Source of the DNA: Lycorma delicatula
Lineage: Eukaryota; Arthropoda; Insecta; Hemiptera; Fulgoridae
NCBI RefSeq assembly: GCF_047948215.1
Contig: NC_134458.1
Coordinates: forward strand, 146,397,036 to 146,461,035
DNA: 64,000 nucleotides
Direction of reading: 5' to 3'
Part shown: positions 1-11,420 of the stretch, one piece after another
Layout: each line of letters opens with the position of its first letter
Position numbering within the stretch: the first letter of the stretch is position 1
Translations under genes and position numbers: made by a program
Notes under the pieces: generated by a model
What the model saw: the letters and a program-made list of their open reading frames with translations, nothing else
The model's database searches: none
What the model was told of the DNA's origin: nothing

Positions 1-850
1 AATTAAAAAAAAATAAAAATAAAAGATTGTTTAAGATAGTCTAAAAGAGGAAAATTTAAAGTTAAAATTATAATTAAAACCCCTTAGATATAGGCCTAGA
101 AATTACTATAATAAAAAATTTATTACGAGAACAAAAAAAAAATTAAAAAAGATAACTAAGGCCGAAGAGAGACGTTATGTAGAAAACCAAAAATAATGGT
201 AAATATTCTAAAATGATGAATAAATATTAGAAGATAGAAAATAAGCAAAATAATGAAGACAGAAAATTGTATTAACAAGTAAATAATAACTGAAAATATC
301 AAGAAAGAAGACTGAAAGAAAAATATGAGAAAGAGAAAAATTTAGTTACTCTATTCGGTGTCCTGTATCTCAAAATAAGTAATATAATTTAGGAATGAAA
401 ATCTATATACATAAAATAACATTTCATGAGTCATTCATAATCAACACCCAGCAAAAATTACTGAAGATAAATTGATGAAAATTTGTATCACGTTCTCCTT
501 AAGGTGTAAGTACACACTAAGAAAGGTATTTTTTTGAAATTCCGACTTAAAGGGTTAAAATTGAGTAATAAAAACAATGAATTATAAAAATAATGACTTT
601 ATTATTTTCTTTAATTTGTCGGTAAAAAATGAAGATATCAACTTTATATTTAAAGTGTAGAAACTTATGTGAATAACTAAAAAAAAAATCTAGATTTTCT
701 GAAATTCGATCTTGAAAAGGATGAAGAAAGTTTAAGAAATATTGAAAAGTAATTGAAAATTTCCCCATTTCCGATTTTAATAAACGAGATTATTCAGAAG
801 ATTTGAGCTTTAAAATACTCTTTAGATAAATATCTAAGAACCATTTTTGA
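1..850. other. AT-rich, purine-rich stretch without a gene
   Basis: The plus strand is rich in A and G (runs of AAAAG, GAAGA and GAGAAAG types), most clearly at 120-340. The short open frame on the minus strand at 547-768 has low-complexity F/I/L/K composition and no recognisable motif, so I do not call it a gene. No splice signals or repeat boundaries were recognised. Confidence 0.6.
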
Positions 851-854
851 TTTT

Positions 855-1045
855 TTAAGACGTGCGACGTACGGCGAGACGGCTCAACCAACACAGCTAC
901 TACCACTGTTAATGTATGTACGACGCGACTGCCTGCACCTGCCGTTACTTGAATAAAAAACAAAAAATAGAAAAAAAATTAACCGTGACGAGAAAAGCAA
1001 GTAACCATATAGAGCGAGCAAAGCCGCGACGGGGATACTAATATA
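855..1045. other. small GC-richer island, unclassified
   Basis: A patch with many CG dinucleotides (for example GACGTGCGACGTACGGCGAG near 860 and AAAGCCGCGACGGGGATA near 1019) stands out in very AT-rich DNA. It has no open frame. It may be a scrap of an unrecognised repeat. Confidence 0.35.
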
Positions 1046-1382
1046 TCGTAAAAAGTATGATGTTATAAATATTTATTATCAAAAACGTTTTATTTTGTTA
1101 AATATCAGTAAGTCAAAAATAATAAATTAATGATCATTTCATTACCAAGAATCAAGAATATTTATTTACCTCAATGCTATCATGATTGTTAAATGCTTAT
1201 GTTTTATTACACCTACGTAAATTCCTATTTAAAATATGATTTGCATCTTAGGTCAAAAAGTCAAAATTATTTTTTTTTATGTAAAAAAAATGGTTTGTCT
1301 GTAACTTGTAAATTCACATGGACAGTGTAGTAATAATAAGTAAATTAAAAATGTTATTGTTTGCAATTAGTACGCTACTAAT
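1046..1382. other. AT-rich stretch, nothing recognised
   Basis: No open frame, tRNA-like box or repeat terminus was seen between the GC-richer island and F1 copy 1. Confidence 0.5.
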
Positions 1383-2115
1383 AAAAAATCTGATGTGGAC
1401 ACCACATGACTTCCTTGTACGCCTATTAAATTATACATACACATTTTTTTTAAATTATAAGTACATAAAATTTTATTTCATTAATAACTTCTGATATCTT
1501 TTCATATTTTTTTTTTAATTGCTATTATTAAATTATTATTTATTGTTTTTTTTTGTTTTTTTTTTTACCACCAGAGGTTAACAATTATTAATAAATAAAT
1601 ATATTTAAATTAAAAAAAAAAAAAATGAGATGAAGTCTGATTCAAACCGATGTGCTTTCCCCTTGTAAGATCCAAATATTTCAATAATTAAAATTTTATT
1701 TGACTATAACTCTATAATAAATAAAAATATATGACTATAACCAAAGAAAATAAGGTACCACTTCTGATATATCGTTCAAAAGCTCTCAATGACGGCTTAT
1801 TACTGCAGTTAAGAAAAAGTAAAAAATTCATATTTTTTTTTAATTTGGGTTTTTGGACACACACTTTTGATTCAATCGATTGCAATCAAAAGAGGAGGTG
1901 CACAACTAGATGTTACAACAGTCAAAAATCCAAAATTTCAACATCCTACGGCTAATCCTTTTCGAGTTACGCGACATATGTACATCGTACATACAGACGT
2001 CACGCAGAAACTAGTCAAAATGTATTCAGGGATGGTCAAAATGGATATTTCCGTTGAAATCTGAAAACCGAAATTATTCGCGATCACAATACTTCTTTTC
2101 TTCGTACAAGGAAGT
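1383..2115 (-). repeat. Dispersed repeat family F1, copy 1
   Basis: One of four F1 copies in the window. The outer ends of the core are ACTTCCTTGTAC at 1409-1420 and its exact complement GTACAAGGAAGT at 2104-2115, a 12-base terminal inverted repeat. The diagnostic head (GGAAGTATTGTGATCGCG, read on the minus strand) lies just inside the right end. An ACGTACGT-like tract and a GTTGTGCACCTCC-type block follow inward. The similarity to copy 2 continues about 26 bases left of the inverted repeat, through a small hairpin ATGTGGACACCACAT at 1393-1407. The short open frames inside (1731-2284) belong to the repeat and are not genes. Confidence 0.75.
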
Positions 2116-2547
2116 AAAAAATTTTTCATTAATTTTTACAAATATAATAAGTAATAAATACGATTTACTTCAATCAAAACATAAGTACTTTCACGTTTCT
2201 TTTTTTTGTAAATCATTTAGTACGAGTAAGGAGTTTTCTTTCATTTTTATAAAATATCTTTTGAGCAATCTAAATAAAAATTAGATAGAAAAATTTATTT
2301 TAATAAAAACAGTTATTTTGTTATTTAGTTATATAATATTAATAATTAAATTAACCTACTACATCTTCTGAATTGGCTTTAAAATGTAATTAAATATTTC
2401 TGAAATATCTTTTCAGGGCGGTAGAAAATTGCACTGAAGATATAAAAGGATATTATAAATAAAGGATAAATAAGGATATTATAAATTATACTGAAGAAAA
2501 TTATCCATATTTTATCACTGTCGTTTTAATAATTTTTAATTTATTAT
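2116..2547. other. AT-rich spacer between two F1 copies
   Basis: No gene or recognisable repeat. It contains a short local near-repeat AAGGATATTATAAAT (around 2446-2485). Confidence 0.5.
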
Positions 2548-2550
2548 ACA

Positions 2551-3386
2551 TTAAAAATCTGATGTGGACACCACATGACTTACTTCTGTTTTTTTTTTTT
2601 AACCTCCGGATCCACCGTTAGGCATTCTTCAGAGGATGAGATGAATGATTTGTAGCATTGTGTGAAAATGCCATGCCTGACCGGGATTCGAACCCGGGAC
2701 CTTCGGATGAAAGGCCGATATGATTTACTTGTACGCCTATTAGATTACATATACATATGTTTTTAATATGAAAAGTACATAAAATTTTATTTCACTAATA
2801 ATTTTTGATTTTTGATTTTTTTTTTGTTATTGAATTATTATTTATTGTAAAACTTTTGTTACAATTAAAGGTTAATAATTATTAATAAATAAATGTATTT
2901 AAATTAAAAAAAAAGTTAAAAAAAAAGGAGATGGAGTCCGATTCGAACCGATGCGCCTCCCCTTATAAGAGCCAAATATTTCATTAAGTAAAGTTTCATT
3001 TGGCTATACCTTCGAAACCAATTAAAATAAGTACCACTTATGATACATTGTTGAAAAGCTCTTAATGAGGGTTTATTGCTGCAGTTAAAAAAAAGCCAAA
3101 TTCCTATTTTCTTTTTTGATTTTGGGCTTTTTTGGACATTTTTGGTCGGTCGATTGCAATCAAATGGGGAGGTGCACAACTAGATGTTACAACAGTCCTA
3201 ATTCCAAAATTTCAACAACCTAAGGCTAATCGATTTTGAGTTATGCAAGATACATACGTACGTACAGACGTCACGCCGAAACTAGTCGAAATGGATTCAG
3301 GGATGGTCAAAACGGATATTTCCGTTGAAACCTGAAAACCGAAATTTTTTGCGATTACAATACTTCCTTTACTTTGTACAATGAAA
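2551..3386 (-). repeat. Dispersed repeat family F1, copy 2, split by a SINE
   Basis: A direct copy of the unit at 1383-2115, about 1.17 kb downstream in the same orientation. It begins with the same AAAAATCTGATGTGGACACC block. It is interrupted at 2586-2719 by a SINE and resumes with ACTTGTACGCC near 2727. The head motif and a degenerate right end (GTACAATGAAAT) lie at 3355-3386. The minus-strand frames at 2916-3179 and 3212-3409 fall inside the repeat and match the same positions in the other copies, so they are not independent genes. Confidence 0.7.
2586..2719 (-). mobile_element. tRNA-derived SINE, 5'-truncated, with target-site duplication
   Basis: On the minus strand this reads as a tRNA-like B box (GGTTCGAATCC within CCCGGGTTCGAATCCCGG), a body, and a terminal A-run (T-run at 2589-2600 on plus). 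No A box is visible before the B box, so the 5' end is probably truncated. It is flanked by near-identical 11-base duplications, ATGACTTACTT (2575-2585) and ATGATTTACTT (2720-2730), which is the mark of LINE-mediated insertion. It sits inside F1 copy 2 and is therefore younger than it. A second scrap of the same SINE lies at 47365-47415. Confidence 0.75.
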
Positions 3387-5280
3387 TAAAAATAAAACTG
3401 ATTCAACAAATAAAAATAAAAACTACTTAAACTCTAACGATATATAAGTAACTTCTTTATAAACGTAAAAACGTTTTTGAAGAAATTTAAACATTCACAA
3501 GTGTTAAACGATGAATTGGATATTAATATATCCAATTACATTTTTGAATATATTTCTGTTTTTGTGTTTGTTTTTTTTTAAATCAATGTTTTATTTTTTA
3601 GTTGACAGTAACGAATTTTTTTTATATAAACTTCCGTTTGAAAAGGTTTTAATTCTTATTCTGATCCGAACTAGCGTTGAGAAATGTTCATTTAATCGGC
3701 GAATATTCGTGTGCGAACATTAGTGTACAAATGTTCTCTTTTCCTATCTTGCGCTTGTTTAGAATAACGTTATTTTGGGGTTCTAAGAAGAATATTCTTT
3801 CACTTTGATTTGTATTAGTTTACCAACTCCAGAATTGGCTACGAATACGAATATTAGGTCTTTCTGATATGAACACTGAATATCCGTACTCGATTCTGTG
3901 GAACGAGGATTATACAAAAACCTATAGAAAGGGGTTAAATAATAAATAAATATTAAAATACAACAAAAAAAAATAACAATAGTAGTCTAAGCAAAAGTAC
4001 ATTTAATATATTCCTTACACACCAGTGCAATTCATATAATCTTAAATCGGTGGAATTTACGATCACCCAATTTTTCAATTATCTCACTTTAAAAGTGTTG
4101 TTTAACTTTTTTTGTTAATGATTTTATATATTTTGATATATTTATATCATTATTATTTCATTTACGCCTAATTTTTCTTTTATTTATTCATAAAGAATGT
4201 TACGATTTCTTTTTATTTATTCATTTCGGTTTTTTTTAATAATTTATTTTGAATTTTTTGATGTTGCTGTGATCAAAGTTTTCTTGTTTCTTCTTCAGTT
4301 AAATTTTGTTTTTTACTAGTATAATTTGAACTACTGAATATTTAATTCGTAGTTCGCCTTCTGCATGTGATGTGTAAGCGCGAGTTAGTGTTTTCATTAC
4401 ATTGATGTATGGTGGGGGAATGTCCATGATATATACATACATTATTTTTGTAGTAAAAAATGTTTTACAGTAATCAAGAGTTTAATTTACTGAGCAATTT
4501 ATATGTAGTGGTTATAGATCTGGCCAATAAAATATTACATCTATTTCTATATTACCATGATGTCACATAAATAGCTTACTAATTTGAATTTTTTATTTTT
4601 GTATGATGTAATGATGGTAAAAAAGCGTTATGGTACTATATCACGGACTATACAATATTCTTAGTCTTATGTGTAATAAAATTTATGTGACCATTTATCA
4701 CGGGTCAGTAGACCTGCTTATAAAATTATTCACGCATAAAAGAAAGTATATAATGAATCAATAAATTGCTTAACGCATATAAAATTTAACTAAATAAAAA
4801 CGTTATATTTTAATTTAAATTAAAATAAAATAAAATACTTCAAAATTTTTCTCCGGTATTTAATTATAAATACCATATGGAAGCGTACACTATCTCGTTA
4901 GTTTTATTGGTGGACATTCATTTTTAATGTTTTTTCTTTCTTCTTTTTATAATTTACGTCTGAGTGGAGTAATTTATCACAAACCCACGTTAAGACGTAA
5001 AGAAATTAGTATTTTCTTTTATAGATAGATAGAATTTCAGTATGAACTTCGCGATTTATTTTGCTTTAATCAATTGTAATTCCAATAATTTATATTACCA
5101 GTTTCTGAAATTAAACAGAAAATAATGGTTTTATTGTAGAAAAAATAATAATTATTTTTAAATCCTTAGAATTTCTAATGTTAGAATTTTTTTATTATAA
5201 ACTTTGCTTTGTAACAACAATAGTTTAATTTAGCGTTATTTAAACTTTATTTAATTCGGTTATAAATAAAGAAACATTAG
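3387..5280. other. AT-rich DNA without recognised genes
   Basis: Long AT-rich stretch. The 70-residue plus-strand frame at 3511-3723 is rich in F, L and I and has no motif. Around 3690-3930 composition is slightly less AT-rich, with a weak inverted pair GAACATT...AATGTTC, but nothing could be identified. Confidence 0.5.
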
Positions 5281-6266
5281 ACAGGAGTCAGGCAGGGGGA
5301 CGGACAGTCTTGAAAAAGGTCATAAGAGAAGGGAGGAAAACTTGCGAAGATTAAGGCCTGAAGCAAGTCAAATTGGCATATGCGAGGGAGAATCTGAATC
5401 TTGATTGTCTGGCTTTTACAGATGATCTTCTCCTCTTGGCAGAAGTTATAGAAATGGCAGAACTACCAAATGTTCTACACGGATTGCCCTAAAAAGCAGA
5501 CTACAAATTTCCAAAGAAAAAAATTGTTTATGACAAATATTAAGATCGCCCCAAAATTGTTAGGAACAGAGCTCGGAAGAATTAAGAAAACTAACAAACT
5601 TAATTACTTCGGTAATGTTATCCAACCGAATGGAATGGAAAAGTAAGCAAACATCGTCAGGATCAATAAGATTCTAAAATCCTGTGGTTTAACGAAAGAT
5701 GTGTACAATAAGAAATGGAACTTAAGGATGGGGAAAATCAGATACTATACAATGCTAATCCGACCAGGAGTTTTATACGCGGCAAAATGCGTAGCTCTGA
5801 ACCAAGAGGAAGTAAATAAACTGGAACTTGCTGAAAGACGGATACTAAGGAAAATCTTTAGTGCCCTGAAAAATTAACAGCGGTTGGAAATTAAGGAAGA
5901 ATGAGGAACTTTACCGGGAATAAGATAGAATCACATAATCAATACGTGAACGAAGACTTGCATTCTACTGGACATCTGATAAGAATGGATTGAAACAGAC
6001 TTACGAAGAGAATTTTTGATAAGTGTAATGGTGACAAGACGAACATTAAATGGTTCAAGCAAGTTAAAGAGGAGCTAAGGGTAGCAAATATAAACGTGAC
6101 GGATTTAAAAGACAGAAGGGTGCTTAGGAAAACTCTTAGAATTCAAAGGGAACCAGAAGGAGAGAAAGAATGCGATAAACTAAAGTGGTTGACAAAAAGG
6201 AGGATGCGGTACAGTGAAAGAATGAAGAAGCTGTATTGGAGAACTAAAAAACTAGCCAGAAGGTAG
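5281..6266 (+). pseudogene. Non-LTR retrotransposon reverse transcriptase, 3' remnant
   Basis: Degraded C-terminal half of a LINE polymerase, seen only by joining reading frames. It starts near 5283 with a GVRQGD-like block (start of RT motif 4). The catalytic box follows as LAFTDDLLLLAE, with the two Asp codons at 5421-5426. A thumb region with KLNYFGNVIQPNG and a C-terminal basic segment (LKWLTKRRMRYSERMKKLYW) end at about 6265. In-frame stops and frameshifts are frequent, for example near 5876. The N-terminal endonuclease half is absent, as expected for 5' truncation. The tail resembles that of the remnant at 46105-47760, so they are probably the same LINE group. The clade was not determined. 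Confidence 0.75.
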
Positions 6267-6455
6267 CTATTGTATGTGATCCTCAAACTCTAGATTGTAT
6301 TTTAACAACCACATCTCTCAATCACACGAGTAACTCTAGAAGTATTACTATTTATAGAATATTTTCTCAAATTGAGTCACATATTTTCATGAATATGAGG
6401 ATACGTCTTTTTTTAACTTTTTTGCGGTTAAACGTTTTTTTTTAATCATGCTAGT

Positions 6456-6851
6456 TTTTTTTTTTTTTTTTTTTAACAGTGTTGCGGAGAAATACCATTT
6501 ACGTACCCCCCACAAAGTGGGGGAGTGTCGGACTCGTACAGGTTCGGCCAGATGTTGTTATCAGAACCTATGTGTGCCCGTACCCTACCGACTAAAACAC
6601 CTATTTCACCGTATCTCCCCACCCGAGGCCGGATCAACAGTCAAGCATAGCACAACCTCGGGGATGTCTTTTGGGCTCAGGGGGTCAAGAGTCCCCGTGC
6701 CTCATCACCAGCACCCATCCGCACACATGCAGACGAGTGATGGCTCTGCAGAGGGCTGTCCTTCACCCCTTCGCTCTCTGTTTAGTTGACGTCTTGTGGT
6801 CTTCCTAACCACCAGTAGTGAATGTTACACATTGACGCTGTTTTGTGGAGG
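6456..6851 (-). other. 3'UTR and poly(A) tail of the R1-like element
   Basis: GC-rich non-coding segment between the end of ORF2 and a long T-run (poly(A) on the minus strand). It ends with a 7-base-pair hairpin with a 3-base loop (CCCCCAC AAA GTGGGGG, 6507-6523) about 35 bases from the tail. A structured RNA just before the tail is a plausible site for recognition by the reverse transcriptase, which is inference. The open frames on the plus strand here are chance. Confidence 0.65.
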
Positions 6852-9406
6852 TTATCCCTCATCTCTTGTCATTCCGTCCTCTCTGCTTTTGGTTGTATAT
6901 ACATCCCACCGTTCCTGCGACTCCTGGAACAGCCGTCTACGCGCCACTATCCAGTCTTCCCCTTCCTCCACTCTCTTCCTCATGCGAGCAATCAGGGTTA
7001 GAGGGGGAATGCCTGCTAACACTAGGGCTGCTTCGGTAGAACCCGACGAGTAAGCAGAAATGATACGCAGCGCTATCCTCCGTTGCACCCCTTCCATTCT
7101 GCGGCGATGGTTTCCAAATTCCAGGGCATTCCCCCACACTGAAACTCCATACAAAAGTATAGAGTTTATAACGTGCCCGTATAACCTCTTTTTACAGGTT
7201 CTAGGGCCAGTTTCCCAGCAGCCTGCTGAGTGCTCGTACCATCTCTCCAGCTTTTTCTGTGGTCTTCTTAACATGAACTGCGAAGGACCTCCTGTGGTCT
7301 AGCCAAATGCCTAGGTATTTGGCTGTTTTCACCTGTGAGACTAGTGTGCCGTCTATCTTCACTGGGATTGCTGGGAGCGGTCGTCTACCTGCTAGACAAA
7401 CAAACGTTGTTTTATCCCCGGAGAGAGCCAGCCCCTTGTTGGTCAGCCACTCTTGAACTGTCCTGATAGCTTCAGTCGCTGACGTCGCTACTTCGTCAAC
7501 TGTCTTCGCCGTTACCACCAGAGCAAGATCATCTGCAAATGCTACAGGAGTAACACCCTGAGGGAGTTGGAGACGGAGTACTTCGTCAAACACGATATTC
7601 CACAGTGTGGGGCCCAGAACAGACCCCTGTGGGACCCCGCACGTGACTGGGAAGCGGATCAGTTGGTCATTTGTTTCATATAGTAGGTACCGTTCTTCCA
7701 GGTACCTTTGTATTATCCGTCTTATTCCGTCATCGATTCTTCTGTTCCTGAGAGCTTGGAAGACGGTCTCCCAGCGCAACGAGTTGAAGGCGTTTTTGAC
7801 ATCTAATAATACGACCACTGGTATTCTTCTCGTGCGCCAAGTACCAGCTACCAACTCAGACGCCAGGTCGAAGACGTGTTTCACCGCATCCGGGGCCGAC
7901 CTGCGTTTCCGAAAGCCGTATTGGTTATTGGAGAAACCGCCACTGTCTTCTATGTTTTGTTTCAGTCTGGCGTCAAGCATCTTCTCTAGTAGCTTGCAGA
8001 GTGTGTTTGTCAAGCATATCGGGCGGTAGGTGGTACTCAATGCACCAGACTTAGGAAGCAGCACCAGACGCGACTCCTTCCACTCCTGAGGTATATGATC
8101 CTCCAAGAGAATGATGTTCATTACGTGAAGTAGTTCGGCTGGTGCTTTTTCCACCAGTATCCGTACCACCTCCTCCGGTATGCCGTCCGATCCAGGGCTT
8201 TTCCGCGGCTTAAGCCTCTTTCCGGCGGTTTTCAATTCCTCCATGGTAAATAGGGCTAGATCTTTTACGACTATTTCTTCTCGAAAAAATTCTGCCCTCT
8301 CCGGAAACAGTGCCACTACAGAGTCATGTACTTGCTTTAATGTTAGTACTGGGGCTCTCCTTCCTAACTTCCTGGAGACGATACGGTATCCCTTCCCCCA
8401 AGGATCCTGATCTACCTCATCGCAGAGTTCCCTCCAACAGACGTTCTTCGCAATTTTGATGGCTGCCTTATAGGCAGCCCTTGTTGCCTTGAATCTGATA
8501 TGGATGTCTGTTATTTGCTCCTGCGGTGTTCGTCTGGAGGCCCGTTGATATGTCCGCCTGGCCGCCCATGCTGTTTTCCGTAGGTGTTCAATATGGGGAG
8601 TCCACCAATAGGCATGGCGAGTCGGTGGGCGTTTGGTGTAAACTCCGGACGCCACACACTCGTCCTGCACCACTAACATGAATTCCCTCGGTCGTAGCGG
8701 TTCAACCAAGCGTGCTGCTATGTTTTCTCCAAACTTAATACATCCTTTCTTGGAGACCATGTGCCTGTCTCTCCGTAATATCCCAACAGGTGCTCTGGTG
8801 CAGAACTCTACAAACAGATGGTCCGACAGGGACTCCTCATTTAGTACTGACCAGTCAGCAAACTCATTAACCCTTTCCGCCCGTACAAAGGTAAGGTGAA
8901 GAGCGGAGGCTGAGGAACCTCTCGTCCACGTCATGGAGCTGGTGTCGTTTATAGAGAGAAGCCCCATGGCCGCCACCTTCTCTCGGAGATGCTGTCCTCT
9001 AACACTGTCCAGCTAACGCGAATTCTGGGGATTTCGCATTAAAATCCCCAGTGACTATTAAGTTGCTGCCTCGGTGCCTGGCCAGTTCAAGAAAGAGTCC
9101 ATCCAGAAAGTTTTCATATACCTCCATTCCAGAGTTCGGGGAACAGTAACAGGAGAATACTGTCAGTAGGCCAGTATTCACCCACACAAATCCGTTTCCC
9201 GAACCACTTGCAACGAGTGGGATTCCGGCCCTGGGGAAGCCTATCGCCACGTCTCTGTTGTCATCTACGTGCCATGTAGTGCTGGACAAGATCGCTGCAG
9301 GCGGTTCTGACATGATAATCACGTCCGAGTGCCTATTGAGCGCTACCTTCCAGCAGCTGTCTAAAGCTCTTCTGCTCTTGCACGTGTTAATTTATAAAAA
9401 TTTCAT
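6852..9406 (-). pseudogene. ORF2 (APE endonuclease plus reverse transcriptase) of the R1-like element, broken
   Basis: This ORF would nick target DNA and copy the element RNA into it. The start ATG (9406-9404) overlaps the ORF1 stop. Codon 5 is a TAA (MKFL-stop-INTCKSRRAL), probably from CAA. The endonuclease part is at about 9390-9012 (VIIMSEP, SNLIVTGDFNAKSPEF). A frameshift near 9012-9018 moves to the long frame down to 7201. That frame carries the RT: CGVPQGSVLGP near 7595-7630, and FADDLAL with the Asp pair near 7530-7537. A second frameshift near 7205-7215 continues in the 6852-7204 frame (KRLYGHVINSILLYG...RWDVYTT). The usual R1 C-terminal Cys/His segment after this point is missing, and the 3'UTR follows almost directly, suggesting an internal deletion. 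Confidence 0.88.
9403..9406 (-). promoter_or_regulatory. ORF1 stop / ORF2 start overlap (ATGA)
   Basis: On the minus strand CGG AAA TGA ends ORF1, while ATG AAA TTT starts ORF2, sharing ATGA. Overlapping stop-start junctions are used for termination-reinitiation in R1-clade elements such as SART1, which uses UAAUG. The same coupling is likely here. Confidence 0.7.
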
Positions 9407-11251
9407 TTCCGGATTAAGCATTCTCTGGTCTGGTGGTCCTCCTTGCCACATATTGAGCAATGCTGTTGATTCACACACTGTGCTTTCTTGTGTCCTGTTT
9501 TCCCACAGTTAAAGCACAAAGCCGTCCTGTCTGTCCCGTTGCAAGCTGAGGAAGTGTGTCCATGTCCCCAGCAGCGGTAACACCATCTTTCCGGCACTCG
9601 CATCCTGGCGCGGCAATGCACCCAGCCTATCTGGATTCTAGCTGCCACTAGTTTTTGGCAGCCGCATAGTTTGTCACCACGGTTGCGTTCTGTGTCGCTC
9701 CATACGCTGCTCGTAGGGAAGTTACTTGAAAGCTTGCCGTTTCCCATAGTACTCCTCGTACTGCTGTTTCTATGTCCACCATTTCAGCGTCGCCTTCGAT
9801 GTCCTGCAGGTGTACGATAGTTCGTCTTCTTCTCGTTCGGACATCCACTTGAGCCTCTGATATCTTTTCCTTCAGGACTGTTCGAAGTGTGGCTGCTTTG
9901 TCGTTGCCTTGCACCCGTATTTGTAATTCTTCTCCTGCCCCTTTGGGAAGGGAGAGAACTTCTCCGACTTCCTGTTTGCTTACGGATTGTTTAACTGCCC
10001 TTAGTAGGTCAGCATACGACTTCCCTGTAGCTTTGACTACTACCGTTCCACTTCCCACTACTGCAGGAGTGGAGTGGTCTGTGTTCAATGGGTTGCTCCC
10101 TCGTAACTTGTCAGTCGTCAGCCTCACCGTTTTGACACGTTTTCCTTGTCTTCCAAAGACATACAGTGTCATCCTCTCCACACACTGTCCTAGCCTTTCA
10201 CCTGGTAATATGAATACTGGGTGCATTGATTCTCCCTTAATCTTCATTAACGCTGCCAGCATCATACGCAAGGTTTCCGTTTCACCTTGTGTAGTATCGA
10301 AGTATATGGAGAGTTGCCTACTGCTCGTCGGGCAGTTTGATTTCCCAAGTAATTTGGCGCTGCACTCCACTACGTCGCCTGCAGTAACCTCCGGGTATGT
10401 GTTGTGCTTATCCCCTTGCGTCCTCTTCTTAGACATATCAACAAAGCGGCATATGTCTCCACTCCCTGTTACTGGCTCGCTGACTCGCTCAATCTGTGCC
10501 ATAACATGATTTGGCCAATGTGAGCTAACGGCCTCGAGTAACTCTTCATCATTAAGAGACCTCTGCATTATATCACTGTAGCTGTCACTATCTTTGCCTG
10601 ATGCCTGCGTTGCCATGTCCTTATTATTCTCCCTTCTCATCTTCGATATGATTTGATCGACTCTCCCGGTCGATATAATGTCTTTTACTCGGTTGGCTGT
10701 AGTCAGTAAGCCCGCAGATGCCTGCCTTACACCCTCATTAATGATTTTATGACGTTGTAGAAGGGAGTCAAGGTTTTCAACCTCTGAACAGAGCTCCCTT
10801 AGCATCTTCATAAAGTCCTCTGATGTCAGTTCCTGACTGTTTTCCGTTTTCTCTTCACACTCTTTTCCCGTTTTGTCTCCCTGTGTCTGTTCGGAGATAT
10901 GTATCCGTTTTACAGCGGGGGACAGTACTGTCGGCGACGATGGTTTCTTCTGTCTCTTCAGGTTTTTTTTGGAGCTAGTTGCCGTACACTCTATGTCAAC
11001 GTCCCATCTGTCCGGCACATCGAGTTGATCCTCCTCTGACGATGATGCTTACAACACCGTGTATTTCTCTTCTCTGCGTGTCACCTTCCCTGATTTTTTC
11101 TTTAATTCAGTGTTTTTTGCTTCTGTTTTCTTTTTACCCTTTGTCGGTCTTCTCTTGGATAGTCTGGAACTCAGGTTTATAGTTCCACATCCGAGTCACC
11201 CGACGAGGTCTTACAGTTCTTAACCATTTTATTTGTCTTTTCTGGTTTCAT
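9403..11251 (-). pseudogene. ORF1 (gag-like, zinc-knuckle protein) of the R1-like element, broken
   Basis: Nucleic-acid-binding ORF1 protein of a non-LTR element, expected to coat the element RNA. The likely start is ATG at 11251-11249 (MKPEKTNKMVKN...), with a Ser/Lys-rich N-terminus. The main open stretch is 9648-11018. The C-terminus holds three consecutive CX2CX4HX4C zinc knuckles (CYRCWGHGHTSSAC, CFNCGKTGHKKAQC, CSICGKEDHQTREC), ending eight residues before... the stop codon TGA at 9405-9403 closes the frame soon after the third. Damage: a stop and frame change near 11177-11179, a TAA at 11051-11049, and a one-base frameshift at an A-run near 9655-9660 that separates the knuckles from the main frame. 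The length if repaired would be about 615 codons, ordinary for R1-type ORF1. Confidence 0.85.
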
Positions 11252-11420
11252 GTCGATTTTTGCCTCCCCGAAAAAAAAAAAAAAACTTTTTTTTCTGACG
11301 TTCAAAAGTCGCGCTAGATTCCAGTGAGATTGAAATCTAGTTCAACAAAATCTATTGCCAACTTAATTTCAACACTAGATGTTGAACCTAGCTGTGTCCG
11401 TAGCCTAGAGTTGGCGGACG

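Larger units (their letters stand above)
6448..11420 (-). mobile_element. R1-like non-LTR retrotransposon, near full length but inactive
   Basis: The most complete element in the window, clearly GC-richer than its flanks. Reading on the minus strand: a 5' untranslated part from about 11420, ORF1 (gag-like, zinc knuckles) from an ATG at 11251, ORF2 (endonuclease and reverse transcriptase) from 9406, a 3'UTR below 6852, and a poly(A) tail seen as a T-run at about 6456-6474. The ORF1 stop and ORF2 start overlap as ATGA. Both ORFs are broken by single-base frameshifts and stops. R1-clade assignment rests on the three CCHC knuckles in ORF1, the APE-type endonuclease and the RT style (WW in the linker, FADDLAL). 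The flanks are not ribosomal DNA. I could not find target-site duplications, so the 5' limit is uncertain. Confidence 0.85.

Noticed and set aside
6448..7302. Several plus-strand frames of 64-140 residues
   Set aside because: They are antisense to the ORF2 end and 3'UTR of the R1-like element, whose minus-strand reading has clear polymerase motifs.
9889..10509. 206-residue plus-strand frame
   Set aside because: It is antisense to the main ORF1 frame of the R1-like element and has no motif of its own.
6448..11420. R1 insertion in 28S ribosomal DNA
   Set aside because: The flanks are AT-rich non-ribosomal sequence; no rRNA gene was recognised, so this R1-like copy is outside any rDNA target.
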